DNA of 64,000 bases from Diabrotica undecimpunctata (GCF_040954645.1 NC_092809.1:132049914-132113913); one strand, 5' to 3'; positions 1 through 12,013 are shown, counted from the stretch's first letter. Numbers and translations: made by a program. The notes: a model not told the origin generated them from the letters alone.

Positions 1-39
1 CCTGTTGCACAAAAAATGTGACATTACTAAATTAGAAAA

Positions 40-675
40 TTATAGATCCATCAGTTTCTTGACACATATGTACCAACTATTTATGAAAATTTTAATAAAG
101 AAGTCAAGAATGCCAAGAGTTGTGCTCCTTACCTTCCTGAAACCGAACTGTGATCCTGAAAAATAATTGTTACTTTCGAAAAAGCTTGTAATTTGTAAAA
201 CCATGGCCTTTTCTACTATTTTAAAGACGAAAGGGAGCAATGCGACATGAGTATAGTTCTCAGGGACATCAATTTTCTCGTTTTTAAATATGGGTGTTAT
301 AATAGCCCTTTTTAGAACTGAGGGAAATATATTCTGTTTAAAGCATTGATTTATTAAGTGTGTAAGAGGGCTTATGATAATATTTTTTATCATCTTAATA
401 ATGCTAACATTTAAGCCATATATATCACAACTTTTTTTATTTTTTAAGCTGTCTATGATTTCCCAGGTCTGATTGAATGATACTTCAGAAAACGAAAAGC
501 TCTTTGAGGGATTTATATTGATGTTCCTCAAAAAATCCATATTTAATTTAGGTATATCTTTTATTAAGTTGTGGGCAATTTGACAAAAATGATTATTAAG
601 CTCATCTGGAGTAATTTTATGAGCCTGACGTAGAGCTCCAGATAATTCTTGTTGTCTATTTCTGATATTCCACAT
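40..675 (-). mobile_element. Non-LTR retrotransposon fragment, N-terminal half of reverse transcriptase
   Basis: A 211-codon open frame reads like the fingers/palm start of a LINE reverse transcriptase. A segment SLKNKKSCDIYGLN is followed by LTHLINQCFKQNIFPSVLKRA, then ITPIFK, and later QFGFRKVRSTT, which corresponds to the Q-x-GFR motif of this family. The catalytic YxDD block is absent, because the frame ends at about 40 before it would be reached. No endonuclease is attached. It looks like a decayed copy in the intron of the neighbouring ALDH gene. The clade (Jockey or CR1-like) is not resolved. The reverse transcriptase assignment itself is secure by motif. Confidence 0.75.
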
Positions 676-814
676 GGTTTTGGGAGGATTTCTTTAAGTC
701 AAGATTATTCTGTCATTAGATTTAATCTTTGCCTTTTTTATTTCATTTTTATACAATTTTTTAAAATCATTTAGTATTTATAAGTTGTTGTCAGTTTTAT
801 GTTGTCTGTAGTAG

Positions 815-1245
815 TGATGAGAAGGTCACGAACGATCCGTTCACAAAGATCTGATCTTTTCGAAGACCCGTGATTGATACAATCACTTTCTGTGACCCTA
901 TCGTTCGAATGATCCTATGAATCATGCCTATGAATGACGCTGTCTCGTGTTTACGAAACGAACTGTGTGATCGCTACACGTTGCTAGGTCAAATTAATGC
1001 ATGAACCGCGAACCGCAAAGGAACCCTTACCCTGCAAAACTGTAAAATTCCTGCAACTGTAAAACGGGTCCTGCATTATCATTAATTCATATACTCTCAG
1101 AAAGATTCATAAACATATCAATATTAAACTCTACATACTTGACCATTACACAACAAATTTAATGAGTCGTTCATATGAACGGATCTTTATGAACGGATCA
1201 TTTAAATGAATGACCTGGAAGACCCGGGTCACCGACATTTTTGTT
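815..1245. repeat. Palindrome-rich block, possibly a non-autonomous hAT-like element
   Basis: The block begins near GTAGTGATGAGAAGGTC and ends near GACCCGGGTCACCGAC, which are weakly inverse to each other. GAACGGATC and its reverse GATCCGTTC recur near both ends (about 836-850 and 1168-1200), giving several short hairpins. There is no ORF. Weak termini and internal palindromes suit a decayed non-autonomous DNA transposon, but I could not define a target duplication. Confidence 0.3.
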
Positions 1246-3178
1246 CAAAATCTCAGCTACATTTCTTTCTTTAAAACATTTTTTTCTGTTTCGATTCATC
1301 AAAATCAGCTTGTTCGTCTCGTTTTTAATCTCTGATGACTGGACTAAAGTGAAAACTTTGATTTAGAATATTTACACAAATTATTTTCCATAAAAAGCCA
1401 ATAGTAAGGCATGCTTTAGAGAGCCATCCTCATTGTAAGAGGAGAAGGATCACTAAGCATCTTTGAAAAGAAAAATGAGATATTATTGGTAAGTGATAAT
1501 CAAACATATAGAATATACAATGGATACCTAAACCATGAAATGAAAGAATAAATGGAAAATAGAACAAAAATGCACCTGTCATTGTAAAAAATCCAGAAAA
1601 AGATGATTATTCATGTTGAAATAATTCCCATCAGAAAAAAATCTACAACTTCTAAGGAAGCCTAAAACTTGTATGTGTCATATGTATTTTTAAATTGTGT
1701 TTGTTTGTCATATTACTTGTGGTATTTCCATTCAACTTTTCCATAGCCTGATAATTTGATTCCATATAGTGCACTGAGATTACTTTTTCAATTATTTTTT
1801 TGTTCACTACCATTATACCCATGTCTAGCACAATTTTCTACTAGAATTTTGTTTTCATAGTAGCATATCTAGAGACATCTTGAGACTAGAACATCTGAAC
1901 TATCTTCAATAGTATGTTCCTTCTTTTTGAACAATTTTTAATTTCCTATGATATGATGCATTTGCTTATGTATTTGTATAACTTTACAAGCTCTTGATAG
2001 GTTTTACTAAGTATTCCTGTGCAGTCTAAAATTCAATAATACTCCTCTACTAACTAAACCGGAAGTTGTAAACAGTAGATAAGTGGACATATAATATAAC
2101 CACAACTTATAAATTTGAGAAACAAAAAGTTACAGAAACAGATAAATGTGGTTGGATTTTTTTATTCTAAATATACCTACTAAGAAAAATAAAATTAATA
2201 GAAAGGTACATACATAGTAACTCTTTTTGTAAAAGTTTTATAACAAGCACCAATAAAAGATAAATTTGTTTTGATATTTATAATATTGTAGGTTGTTCTT
2301 CATTCAAATAATAAGTGATTAAAATTTTTAATTATTTAAATTATTTCTGCAATATTTTATTGTTAAATTGTTATATATAGCTCCACACAAGGTTGACTGC
2401 CTTTTTTATTTATAAAGATAAAAAGGTGATTAATCCAATATTTTCATTTTGAAAACAAGATAGCAATATTAATTAAGTACAATCTTTAAAGAACAATTTA
2501 TCAATATTCTGTGTAGTAGTCCCTAGCACAAATTACAGCTTTCATGCAACCATTACACATCCTTTTAAATTATGTTGAGATATTGAGCAAAAATATTATT
2601 TATTCACATAAAAACCATTACCTTAAAGACACACCCAATATGAAGAGCAGACAAAATTTAATTATCAGCAAAGACAAATAAATTGTATTAAAAATTAAGG
2701 AAATACAGTACTTAACTCATTAGAACCAAAAAGAAATTATGTAAAGACTAAAATGGTAACTTTCTATGTTTGAATTGTCAGCAAGTGAAAAGACAATTCA
2801 GTAAAAAAGTAAGAGAAGATTTAGTATCTAAAGACTAAATTATAATACAGAACGATGGTGAATTATTTCAAATTTAAATTGCTTTGAAGAAATAATTCTG
2901 GAAAGTAACCAAAAGATCATCATTACATACTGGATGAAAATTACACGTAAAAAGACCCAATTTATTTTTGTATAAACATGTTTATTCAGAAATACAAAAA
3001 CTAGACACCTTTAAAAAAACTAGTACAAGGTTTAATATATTTAGTGAAATAATTATATGTGATTATATCAAGACATCCACCAATTTTTGAAAAAAAAATT
3101 TTAATATGTAGAAATGATTTTATAAAAAGAAATCCAAATATAAAGAATTACCTAATGTAACAAAAATAGAATACTTAC

Positions 3179-3283
3179 CCCAGAATATAGAACATTTGGG
3201 TTTGGTTGAGGTTTAGGAAGAGCATATGCACTGTAATTACATTTTTGTACAACATTAAACGTATTTCTAATAGCTCGCAACAT
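3179..3283 (-). CDS. Exon 1 of mitochondrial aldehyde dehydrogenase (ALDH1/2 family), partial gene
   Basis: Read on the minus strand, ATG at 3283 opens a 35-codon exon that ends in a phase-0 donor GTAAGT at 3178. The peptide starts MLRAIRNTFNVVQK, a basic amphipathic sequence as expected of a mitochondrial presequence. It ends YALPKPQPNPNVLYSG, which matches the residues just before the conserved IFINNEWH block of mitochondrial ALDHs. In human ALDH2 the first exon also stops at about this point. Family enzymes oxidise aldehydes to acids with NAD+ in the matrix. The catalytic Cys/Glu exons are not in the window. The flank at 3300-3420 is locally CpG-richer and may hold the promoter. The match is by remembered family sequence, not a search. 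Confidence 0.72.
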
Positions 3284-3955
3284 TTTTAAGTTTTACCGCC
3301 TTCACCGCTTTTGATATACGTTAACCTCCCACAGACTTTCACAACAAACTAAAATACCTTATAGCGTACGAGCGGAATGCGACCTGCCGCGATTGTTTGC
3401 TAATATATAGCGTAACGGTTTGTTTATTTGAACTTGACTGATAATAAAATGTTATTTTACTACCCCACTATACCTTGAATAAATTATTTTAATGTTCAAT
3501 TCAATATTATGCCAAAAGTCACACCAAAACGTCAAAACAAGACAACTAGGGATTTCTAGGTTTGCGGTTTGCGCAGTTTAAATTTGCCATATTATAGTCC
3601 GGGTAGTATTGGTGCACTGGCTAGAAAAAATATTGTCATTTCATATTTTTGCATAATCTTATTTAAAATAGTCCTCTTATATCAAAAATGCATGTTGTCA
3701 CGAGAAAATGATGATCAAAAATGGTTTAAACAATATTTTAAACAAATTGTCAAATTTAATTTTTTTTGGCCGGTTAACTGGCTCGTTCTTAACAAAAAGG
3801 ATAATCTACTCCAGGATAACTATAGTAGAGGAAGCTGGGATGGTAAATTCGCAGTTACTAAAGCGTCATGGGGACCTATTGGATTATGAAGATTAGGTCC
3901 TAAAACGAAAAAAGTTTATGTTAAGTTTTCCATTTTAGTGGGAAGGTGAGCGTGT

Positions 3956-4291
3956 ACAAGGTGTCCCAAATGATGTTTTGCAGAGATACCGAAAACTATA
4001 TGAGATAGAAAAAGGTAGTTAAGATGTCCTCTTTTTTCGTTATTGTAACGATTGCCTAATCAAATCATCAATAGCTAACCACATAAGCGAGATACGGAGC
4101 GATTATTGAAAAATGTCGAAAACGACAAGGTTATATAATATATCTTCTTTATTAAGAAAAATTTGAAAAACTATATCGGAACTTTTGATAGATCTATTAT
4201 AGAAGGAATCAGTGGTGCACACAAATTTTTTTATGAGTCTCACTAAGGAGATATAATACCAACTTATGTTTTTTTATACGCGACACCCTAT
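3956..4291. repeat. MITE-like sequence with mariner-style ends
   Basis: The left end reads ACAAGGTGTCCCAAA and the right end, read on the minus strand, TAGGGTGTCGCG. These resemble the AGGGTGTC ends of Tc1/mariner MITEs. The interior (about 335 bp) is A+T-rich without an ORF. Terminal similarity is only partial, so this is tentative. Confidence 0.3.
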
Positions 4292-4374
4292 ATATTAAGT
4301 ATGACATTTTTCGTTTACATTTTTAATTCTCTTTCTACTAAAATGACATTATATATTTATATAATATATAAACT

Positions 4375-4510
4375 TTATTAAAAATTATTAAAATTAAATA
4401 AATTTGAATAAAATTAAATAACATTAAATATATTTAAATAAAATTAAATAAAATTAAATAACATTTAATAAAATTAAATAAAATTAATTAAAATAAACAA
4501 AAGTTTATTG
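4375..4510. repeat. Low-complexity (AAATT)-type simple repeat
   Basis: Imperfect runs of AAATTAAAT and AATAAAATT fill this stretch. Nothing coding is visible. The surrounding 3284-5450 interval otherwise shows only non-coding A+T-rich sequence apart from the MITE-like block at 3956-4291. Confidence 0.6.
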
Positions 4511-5450
4511 TAGAAAGCATTTTTTATTTTAAAATAAAATACGCTGCTCATGACATATAGCATGTTTTATATATAAAATAAAGCTAATTTTTTGAAGCCT
4601 CTATACTTCTATACTGGCGTTCTAATACTTTTTCTCTACAGTAAAATTCTGAGACTAGCGTCACGGAACTAGCGCCACGGGTAGCGTCACAATATACAAT
4701 ATAGGAGATTCGCATCGATTCACTAGTCTGGATCAATTCATTTCTAGTCATCATATATTTATTCTAAGTAGTTTTAAATTAAAAGCTGCATGAAAAATAA
4801 TTAACAAAAATACAGACATTAAATGAGAAGTAATACATTAAAATAATACATATATATCAATGAAAGATTCGATTCGTAACGATTGTCAAAATTTAAAAGT
4901 CATAAATGTCAACCAATTACCTAATAACAATATTGAATCATCTTTTTAAATTTTTGTGGCATTTCTAATTTCTAGTGTTAAAATAATTTCATATAAATAT
5001 ACTTAATTATTATTTACTATCAAATGATATTTATTTATATTTTATTATTAATTTAATACCTCGTCTCCAGTGACCTAACTTAGTGATGCTGCAGTGGTTT
5101 GTTGTACTATTAGCATCTGTTCTCTAAAAAGCATCGTTTTCGAGTTATAAAAATAATACTTTAAGTTTAGCAATCGTCATATTAAACCTATTTATAGCAT
5201 ATGCTAGGCGGGTGGCTTTTATCGAAAAGATCGATTTCATACCCACAAGCTAAAACTTGTTTTAATAGATAGATTGTGATGTTAATATGCCATGTTTAAA
5301 AGTTTACCGAAAGTTTTTCACGGGAACCTATTTATTTATAATAATTTTTAAACATATTAAAAAAAATGCTTCTTTTTTGACAATATAGGTTTTTTTTTAT
5401 TGTATAATGGCTTTGGCATAGCCAATTAGCCAGACTATTTGTGGTAATTA

Positions 5451-5605
5451 CAATTTTTGATTTTATTACCTAAGCCTATTTATAATATAAATTTACAGGA
5501 AGTAATATGTTGGTATACACATTCAATTTTTGACATATTTACAATTTTTGATTTGAATACCTAAAACTACTTATAATTTAAATTTACAGGATGTTATGTA
5601 TTCGT
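5451..5605. repeat. Tandem pair of about 65 bp units, 90 bp apart
   Basis: The segment at about 5451-5515 is repeated with changes at 5541-5605. Both contain CAATTTTTGATTT, then a TACCTAA block, then AAATTTACAGGA. It abuts the 3' end of the LINE coding fragment at 5571-6065 and may be a duplicated 3' terminus of that element. Confidence 0.55.
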
Positions 5606-6065
5606 AGATACATTTTAATATCTGCTTATTATTTGAAAAAATAATTGTATTTAAATTGACAGGCAATGAACAATTTAGCTCAATTAGTTTTTCATACATC
5701 ATTTTGATACTTTGTTTGTACTGTCCACACTCCAATATAAAGTGCTGCAGATCTCCCACTTTACCACAGGAGCAATATGGGTTATCAGTAATACCTATGC
5801 TGTGTTTGTATGCAGGAGTGAGTGCGTGGTTTGATCTTATTCTGTTTATTGTTTTTATAAATAACCTATTTGTCTCATATTTGAACCATCTCTCATTGGG
5901 TATTAGTGGTTGGCAAGCTCTAAAGTTTATTCCAGTTGTACTTTGGTTGTATAAACGTTGCCATCTTTGTTTGCAGTTGTTTCTACTGATATTATCTATG
6001 TCTGCTACTGGAAGAAGTATGTTGTTTATATTATGTTTGGGACAATATAGGTTATTATAAGACAA
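5571..6065 (-). mobile_element. Non-LTR retrotransposon C-terminal fragment with zinc knuckle
   Basis: This 164-codon frame resembles the extreme C-terminus of Jockey/I-type LINE polyproteins. A WQRLYNQ segment is followed by WFKYETNRLFIKTINRIRSN, then HALTPAY, then a cysteine-histidine knuckle YCSCG...GDLQHFILECGQY (C-x-C-x8-H-x4-C). Such knuckles follow the reverse transcriptase or RNase H domain in these elements. No RT motif remains, so the copy is a 3' remnant. The clade is unresolved. Confidence 0.65.
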
Positions 6066-6330
6066 AAGTTATTGTTGTAATTTTTGCTTAAAATATTTTG
6101 TTTAAGCGCACAATACAAATAAACAATTAAAAATGAGAGGAAAAGTCAATTTTAACGTTTTTCGAAGCCATTTTTAATAGGTTGGACATCGAATTTAAGA
6201 AAATAAAAAATATGAGAGGAAAGTTTAAGTCAAGTAGTTTCAAAATACGTAATTCAACTTTATTTTAAATTGCAAAAGTTAGTTTAAAAAAATCATAAAC
6301 AACTTGATATACCGTTGCATCGGGATATAT

Positions 6331-6609
6331 TGTAACGAAATAGCCCATCTCCGATACGTCATAATTCTTAGAAGGATAAATCTAGAAAACGCAAGAATTG
6401 GCATTTCAATATCGCCGTCTTCGATACACTTTCGATGAGACGAATTAGAGGTGGGACTACCCCAGAAGATTCTAGAATAATACTTTTGGTATATATATGT
6501 AACGATGTTAGGAGTAGAGTTTAGTTGATAAGAGAGTACCGAACTGTAAACTTATAAATAAATATATTTATATAAATTCGAACCGCTCGTTTTATTTAAT
6601 CTCACTACA
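6331..6609 (+). mobile_element. Solo LTR of an LTR retrotransposon, with ATAT target duplication
   Basis: A 279 bp block begins TGTAACGAAA and ends CTCACTACA, the canonical TG...CA borders. It is flanked on both sides by ATAT (6327-6330 and 6610-6613). Inside are a TATATATATG stretch at about 6490 and the segment CGAACCGCTCG near the 3' end, typical of Ty3/gypsy-like LTR architecture. No second LTR or internal coding region lies nearby, hence a solo LTR. The ATAT duplication is weak evidence in A+T-rich DNA. The 6066-6330 and 6610-8241 flanks show no gene. Confidence 0.55.
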
Positions 6610-7787
6610 ATATAGACTTGACGAACGTCTGAACTTCGAAACACATTGATTATTTTTTACCCACAAACTTAATCTTGTTTTAGTCGATAAATTATGATGC
6701 TATAACGTTACAGTAAAAATAACGGGAACCTGCATATTATAAACAAAAGGATAAATTGGTTTAAAAAAATTGCTTTGGTGAAAAATGTTATAAACAACAA
6801 AGGGTTGCATTAAAGTTATGGACAAAACTCGTCAGGATTTTGTAAAATAGAGTTGTAAGTTTAATTTGACGATTGCTAAACTTCAAAATATTAAATTTTT
6901 ACTGAGTTATCGAGCTTTGATAACGGCCATTTCAGTCTTTAAGTTGTTTATAACTCGAAATCGATGCATTTTAGAGAAAAGTTTTTAAGGACCTTTTTTG
7001 TTTGGAGTCAGTTAACCTCAAAAAATTTGTTCCGGACAAAAAAACTTAATTCAACAATTTGTTTAAAAAAATTAATCAAAAAATTTTCGACCATCATTTT
7101 CTCTGGGCAAATGCACTTATGTTATAAGGGTAAGGGAACCATTTCAAGTAAGATTGTGCAAAAAGATGAAATGAGAATATTTTTCCTAGTAATGCGCCCA
7201 TACTACCGGACTAAACAAAATGACATCAATCAAGAGTTTTCTGTTTATTCCGTGTATAAAAATGAAAATAATGGTATTCTACAAGGAACACATTCATTGT
7301 ACCATGTATGAAAATAACAATATTATAGTAGGCTTCAATCTAATAGGCAACTTAAGATATAATGTTCGAGTGATTTTAGACTATTCAATAAAAATTTATA
7401 TTTTCATAAATAAATAGGTATTTTAGGACTCTCTGTTAGAGATTATATTATTTTCCTTAATATTATTTAAGTTATTAATTATAGTGTTACTTAATATAAT
7501 TTAAATGTATTTTGTAAATTATGTATACTTAGTTTGTGTTTTGTATTAAATTCGCGCAAGTAGATGTTATTTTTTTATGGAATGTATACTATGTAGGCAA
7601 CCAAAATTACATTATATTTAAAAATACAATGTTGATTGTTTTCATTAACGTACATGATAATACTTAGAATATTTTCCGTTAGCGTATTTGCTTATTTGAT
7701 TTATAACTTTGTACCATGATACTATGACTAATCATGACTTTGTACCTCAGAACTTCCATAGTCTAAGATTTGTGCAAACTAACCGTT

Positions 7788-7920
7788 ACAAAGCTAGTTT
7801 TAAAACAAGTATCTTGTTTGGATAATAAATGTATAATCAAATAGGTACTAATATTAAGCATTACTAAGCTAGTTTTAAATTAAACGTCCGGTTTGATTAA
7901 AAAGATAAAATCAAATAAAA
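7788..7920. repeat. Short direct repeat, two diverged units of about 55 bp
   Basis: Units at about 7788-7843 and 7864-7920 share AAGCTAGTTTTAAA at their left end, a GGTTTGATT/TGTTTGGAT block and ATAATCAAATA/AAAATCAAATA at their right end. Function unknown. Confidence 0.45.
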
Positions 7921-8241
7921 TTCTAATGAACTATTCATAAATAGGACAAGTGATTATTTAAATTCGGTAGGTAAAATATATAATACAATCAAAATCAATC
8001 AACAATCGTAACAGCTGAATAATAGAATTTTCTAAAAACTTTTCATATTAAAAAATAAGTCCCATAACTTTATACTTTTATAAAGTACTGAGGAGAAAGT
8101 CCAATTTTTAAATTTCTTCCATGTGATTTTGACAGTGACAATTATGACGCAAACATAACCTTTGTTCCTTAGAAGAATTGAAATTGAGTTTTAGGCATGA
8201 AAAACAATATTCAAATCTAGTCTAGAAATAAGATTTTTAAA

Positions 8242-9734
8242 ATGTTACTGAGTCTGTTGAAACATAATGTTACCAAGTCTATTATCAATAGAAACAGCAT
8301 TAATGTCACTTGTGTATTTAAAAAATATAGCTCAAAAGAGAGTGTTAGTTTAGGAAATATTGTAAAAGAAATTAGGAATGCTGAGCGTCCTGAATATGTG
8401 CCAATAAAGTATTGTAAGTTGAATAAGTTTATGTTTAACTTTCAGTTATAGTTTACTTATGAAACTGAATATTTTTCATTATTTTAACTTACATGCCAAG
8501 CAGCTTTTCATCTGACTTTCTTTTAAAAGGTTTCAAAGTGTTCTATTATTTCCTGTATCATGTTTTCCATTTACTCTTCAATACTTATTCTTTCAGTATG
8601 ATTTTCTTTTGGAGACATTTTAATATTGGTAGCTGGTAGCTTTTTGATTATTAAAAGTTTATTATTCAGCTCACATAATATAGCCATGAAAACATATATT
8701 TCGCTAAACATTAATATCTGTTTCAGATAATGATGACATTCCAAAGAGCAGTTTACACCATTTAAAATGGATTCTACAGAAAGACCTTTTAAATCAGGAT
8801 ATATTTCTTTTGGGGCCACCAGGACCAAGAAGAAGACATTTAGCTATGCAGTATTTAGAACTGACTAACAGAGAACATGAATATGTAGCACTCAGCAGGG
8901 ATACTACAGAATCTGATTTAAAGCAGAGAAGAGAAATTGTTCAAGGAACAGCTAACTATTTTGATCAGGTATGTTCAATTTGAAATGGTTGTGTGTATAA
9001 AAGATAAAATGTAGCTGTATTATAAATAATTTAAAAAAATAGTTGTTTAGGCATGCTGAGATGAGGGTGATCCCGTAATTTTATTAAATAAAAATAATAC
9101 ATGTAGTAAATTTTTAGATTTATTTTATAAAACATTTATCCCTATCTGATAATATATTGAAGGTTTATGTTTTTTATTTCAGAGCGCTGTTAAAGCTGCC
9201 AAAGAAGGAAGAATTTTAATCCTAGATGGAATTGAAAAAGCTGAAAGAAATGTATTACCTGTTTTAAACAACCTACTAGAAAATAGAGAAATGCATCTAG
9301 AGGATGGCCGATTACTGATTCCAGCAGCTAGATATGATAAATTATTGAAAGTTGGTGAATAGCTATGTCGATATTTTTGTAGACAATATATTATTGAATA
9401 CGGTTTTAGGAACATGGTGAGAAAGAACTAGAAAAATGGAAGCTCGTTAGAGTCGACAGCAACTTTAGATTTATTGCGTTGGGTCTACCTGTTCCCAAGT
9501 AGGTATTTTCCAAATTAACTATTTAAGCAATAACTTCACATGATTATTTTTTAATGGAAAATACGTTATATTTGATGTTTCAATTTCCACTTCGGAATTC
9601 AAAAAAAAAACTATTTACAAGTGAAAATTTTTTTTTAAATTTATATGTTATCTTACAGATACAGGGGAAATCCTTTGGACCCTCCTTTGAGATCCCGTTT
9701 CCAAGCCAGATATGTCCACAATAACAGCTACCAG
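8242..9734 (+). CDS. VWA8: VWA8 (von Willebrand factor A domain-containing protein 8), exons 1-5, 5' part of the gene
   Basis: Five exons join in frame with GT-AG introns: 8242-8413, 8727-8968, 9183-9350, 9410-9498 and 9659-9734 (phases 1, 0, 0, 2, 0). Exon 1 encodes a basic presequence-like N-terminus, MLLSLLKHNVTKSIINR. Exon 2 carries the Walker A-like loop LLGPPGPRRRHLAMQYLELT, then ALSRDTTESDLKQRREI. Exon 3 has EGRILILDGIEKAERNVL and LLENREMHLEDGR. Exons 4 and 5 have NFRFIALGLPVP and GNPLDPPLRSRFQAR. These blocks follow VWA8 order throughout. VWA8 is a mitochondrial AAA+ ATPase of roughly 1900 residues, so only about the first 250 are here. The third intron (59 bp) is very short and has a weak donor, GTTGGT. 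No frameshift or stop was seen. Later exons were not found downstream, so either a very long intron follows or the gene is cut. Confidence 0.9.
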
Positions 9735-10560
9735 GTAAGTCTTTTAGTTTTTTATGTTTTTTTTTTGTTGTTATGTTTCAGCTCTGGTTCATCCAATCCT
9801 TCTGCATCTTGTAGTAAGGTTTAATTATTTTTACATTACTTATATTCGAACTATTGTAAGTACTGTTAATTTCCTGATTTTGTACTATTTCTTTATAACT
9901 GCATTTATACTCCCTATATTTGACTGTATGGAGTTTATATCACACTATGAGTAAATAGTATGAGATTTTCTTTTATATTATGGACTTTCTAACATTTGAA
10001 ATAATTTTACATAATATATACACAAAAGAAATAAATAAAGATCTATGAAAAGATTGTGCATTGTGATTGTGCTATGCCAATGAAACCACATGCCAAAGAA
10101 AATGCACAAACTAGAATATTACATAACGAGTGTGGTAAAGAGTGCTCACTAATTGAGTTGTGTACATGGACATATAAAGTACGTGTATTATACATTTTCT
10201 ACGAAGTTTAAATCAATACGAGAGTTTAAAAAACATATTCTCCTTAATAATGAAATCTTTTTTTTTTGAGACACTTGTGCTTGCCTTGCGTGTTGGTGAG
10301 TGTTCATACTAATTTCCACGATGAGCTTGGTAAAGTTTGTCAATTCCTGTAGAGTCCTGTAGAACCCCACATACAGGAACATGGATAATATTCAATGAGA
10401 TTTCACCCAGTATCCCAAGGGCATCGTTAGCGGCCAGGTGTCATGTGACCATTCAGTTTTTGGCACTATAATTTCCACCTTAAAGTTACAGATTTTTTAC
10501 ATCTGGTTTTCTCCATATTATTGCCGGATATAATGTGGAAGATGTGGAGCTCAGAATTGG
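9735..10560. other. VWA8 downstream sequence, no exon found
   Basis: After the donor at 9735 (GTAAGT) I looked for the next VWA8 exon and saw none. One acceptor-like TTTCAG near 9780 is followed by a frame that stops after ten codons and does not resemble the protein. The rest is A+T-rich and non-coding. Confidence 0.5.
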
Positions 10561-11885
10561 AATGATCAGATTTTATGTTATTTAACAGATCGCTTGGTAC
10601 TGGTAGCTTTCCCATTCTCTGGAAGAAAAGGGTTTTTAAAGCCGTTAATCCTGAACAATTTGGCTTTATGAGAGGGAGGTCGACAGATGCCAATTTAGTT
10701 TTGTATGTCAATCATAATATATTTTAACAGCTTTGAAGAAGGTTTTCAGCTTGACTCGATCTATACTGACTTTTCCAAAGCATTTGTTCAGGTCAACCAT
10801 GGGGTCCTCTTACAAAAACTAAGAGCTTTGGGTATTGTGAATCTCATTCTTCAGTGTATTTCGGAATTTATTAGTGGCTGTACTCAGACAGTTAGCTTGG
10901 AGATTGATACCTCAATTGAAATAACGGTACCACCAGGGACGGCATAAGGCTGCCATTGTGGCCTGTTTTGTTTTGCTTGTCTCTGGTCGATTTAGTACAA
11001 AAATACAAAAAATCTTGTAGTGTTCTTATGTTGCTGACGATGAAAAACTATGATATGATGACACTGTTCTACTATAGGAAGATTTTAAATCGTTTTATGA
11101 TTGGTGTAGTTTAAACAAAATGTTGTGTAACATAAACAAATGTCATAAAATGACATTTTCGAGGCAAAGAAAACCAATTACATTTGTTTATTCCATAAAT
11201 AATTTGCCATTAGCCTCTAAAAATGAAGTATCAGACTTGTGAATCTGGTTGGACACCAAACTGTCATTCTCAAGCCACATCAATCAAATAATAAACAGGG
11301 CCATAAAAGTACTGCGATTTATCCAACATACATCTGTAGATTTGTCTTTGTTCATATTTAGAAGACTTTATTGTGGTCTTGTTAGGCCCATTGTAGAGTA
11401 TGGATCAGTTGTATGGTCCCCATCATGCAGCTGTTACATTGAACAGATTGAAAGGGTCCAAAATAAATTTTTGAGGATAGCAGATTTTAGGAGTGGATAC
11501 CAAAGAGAGGAATATGAGTATCAGTGGGCAAGGGACAGTCTTGATCTACCAACACTTGAGTCAAGGAGGACATTCTTAGATTTATGTTTTATGCACAAAG
11601 TCATTAATGCTATTATAGATTGTCCTCAATTGTAATCACTCGTTAGCCTTAAAGTACCTAGTAGAAACAACAGGCAATCGTAAATCTTTTCGTGACATTT
11701 CACAATACTAATTATTATGGTATTAATGAACCGATTTCACGATTGGTATGGAGTGCTAATAGTCTGCCAAGACAAATAAATATTTTTAACTCCAAAATTA
11801 GTTTATTTAAAAAAACAACTAAAAGGTATCTTATAATAAGTGATCTCTTTTACATGTTAATCCTATTCTACCCTTGGTAGCTGTA
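10560..11885 (+). mobile_element. CR1/Jockey-type non-LTR retrotransposon, degenerate reverse transcriptase
   Basis: Reverse transcriptase blocks appear in order but in several frames. EQFGFMRGRSTDANLVLYV is near 10650-10705, DSIYTDFSKAFVQVNH near 10755-10800 (motif A) and a VPPGT stretch near 10930. The thumb/C-terminal region then reads FRRLYCGLVRPIVEYGSVVW with IERVQNKFLR at 11249-11635. The C-terminal tail with PISRLVWSANSL is at 11692-11880. The YxDD box near 11030 is broken by frameshifts. The element ends in an (AAAT)n tail at 11983-12006. It is 5'-truncated and non-functional. Confidence 0.8.
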
Positions 11886-11982
11886 TTAAAGTTTGTTATA
11901 GTTTATTATTCCGAGATGTTTTGATAATTTAAAAATTTATTGTTGTTGTAGCTTTGTTAAAACTATTGTAAATGGATTCCGT

Positions 11983-12006
11983 TAATAAATAAATAAATAA
12001 ATAAAT
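11983..12006 (+). repeat. (AAAT)n tail of the preceding LINE
   Basis: Five tandem AAAT units directly follow the LINE 3' region. CR1-like and Jockey-like elements commonly end in such short tandem tails rather than poly(A). This marks the 3' border of the 10560-11885 element. Confidence 0.7.
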
Positions 12007-12013
12007 ACGAACG

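Larger units (their letters stand above)
1..3178 (-). other. Presumed intron 1 of the aldehyde dehydrogenase gene, filled with repeats
   Basis: The donor at 3178-3177 of the exon at 3179-3283 opens toward lower coordinates, so this stretch should be intron. It holds a LINE fragment at 40-675 and a palindrome-rich block at 815-1245. From about 1250 to 3178 I see only A+T-rich sequence with no supportable exon. An ALDH exon 2, expected to resume with a peptide like IFINNEWH, was not found, so the intron probably continues beyond the window. Confidence 0.5.

Noticed and set aside
3569..3889. 106-codon frame upstream of the ALDH exon
   Set aside because: No domain, no splice context and ordinary A+T-rich composition.
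5656..6060. 134-codon plus-strand frame
   Set aside because: Antisense shadow of the LINE zinc-knuckle fragment on the minus strand.
9754..9954. Possible VWA8 exon 6 behind a TTTCAG acceptor
   Set aside because: The in-phase frame stops after ten codons and has no VWA8 resemblance.
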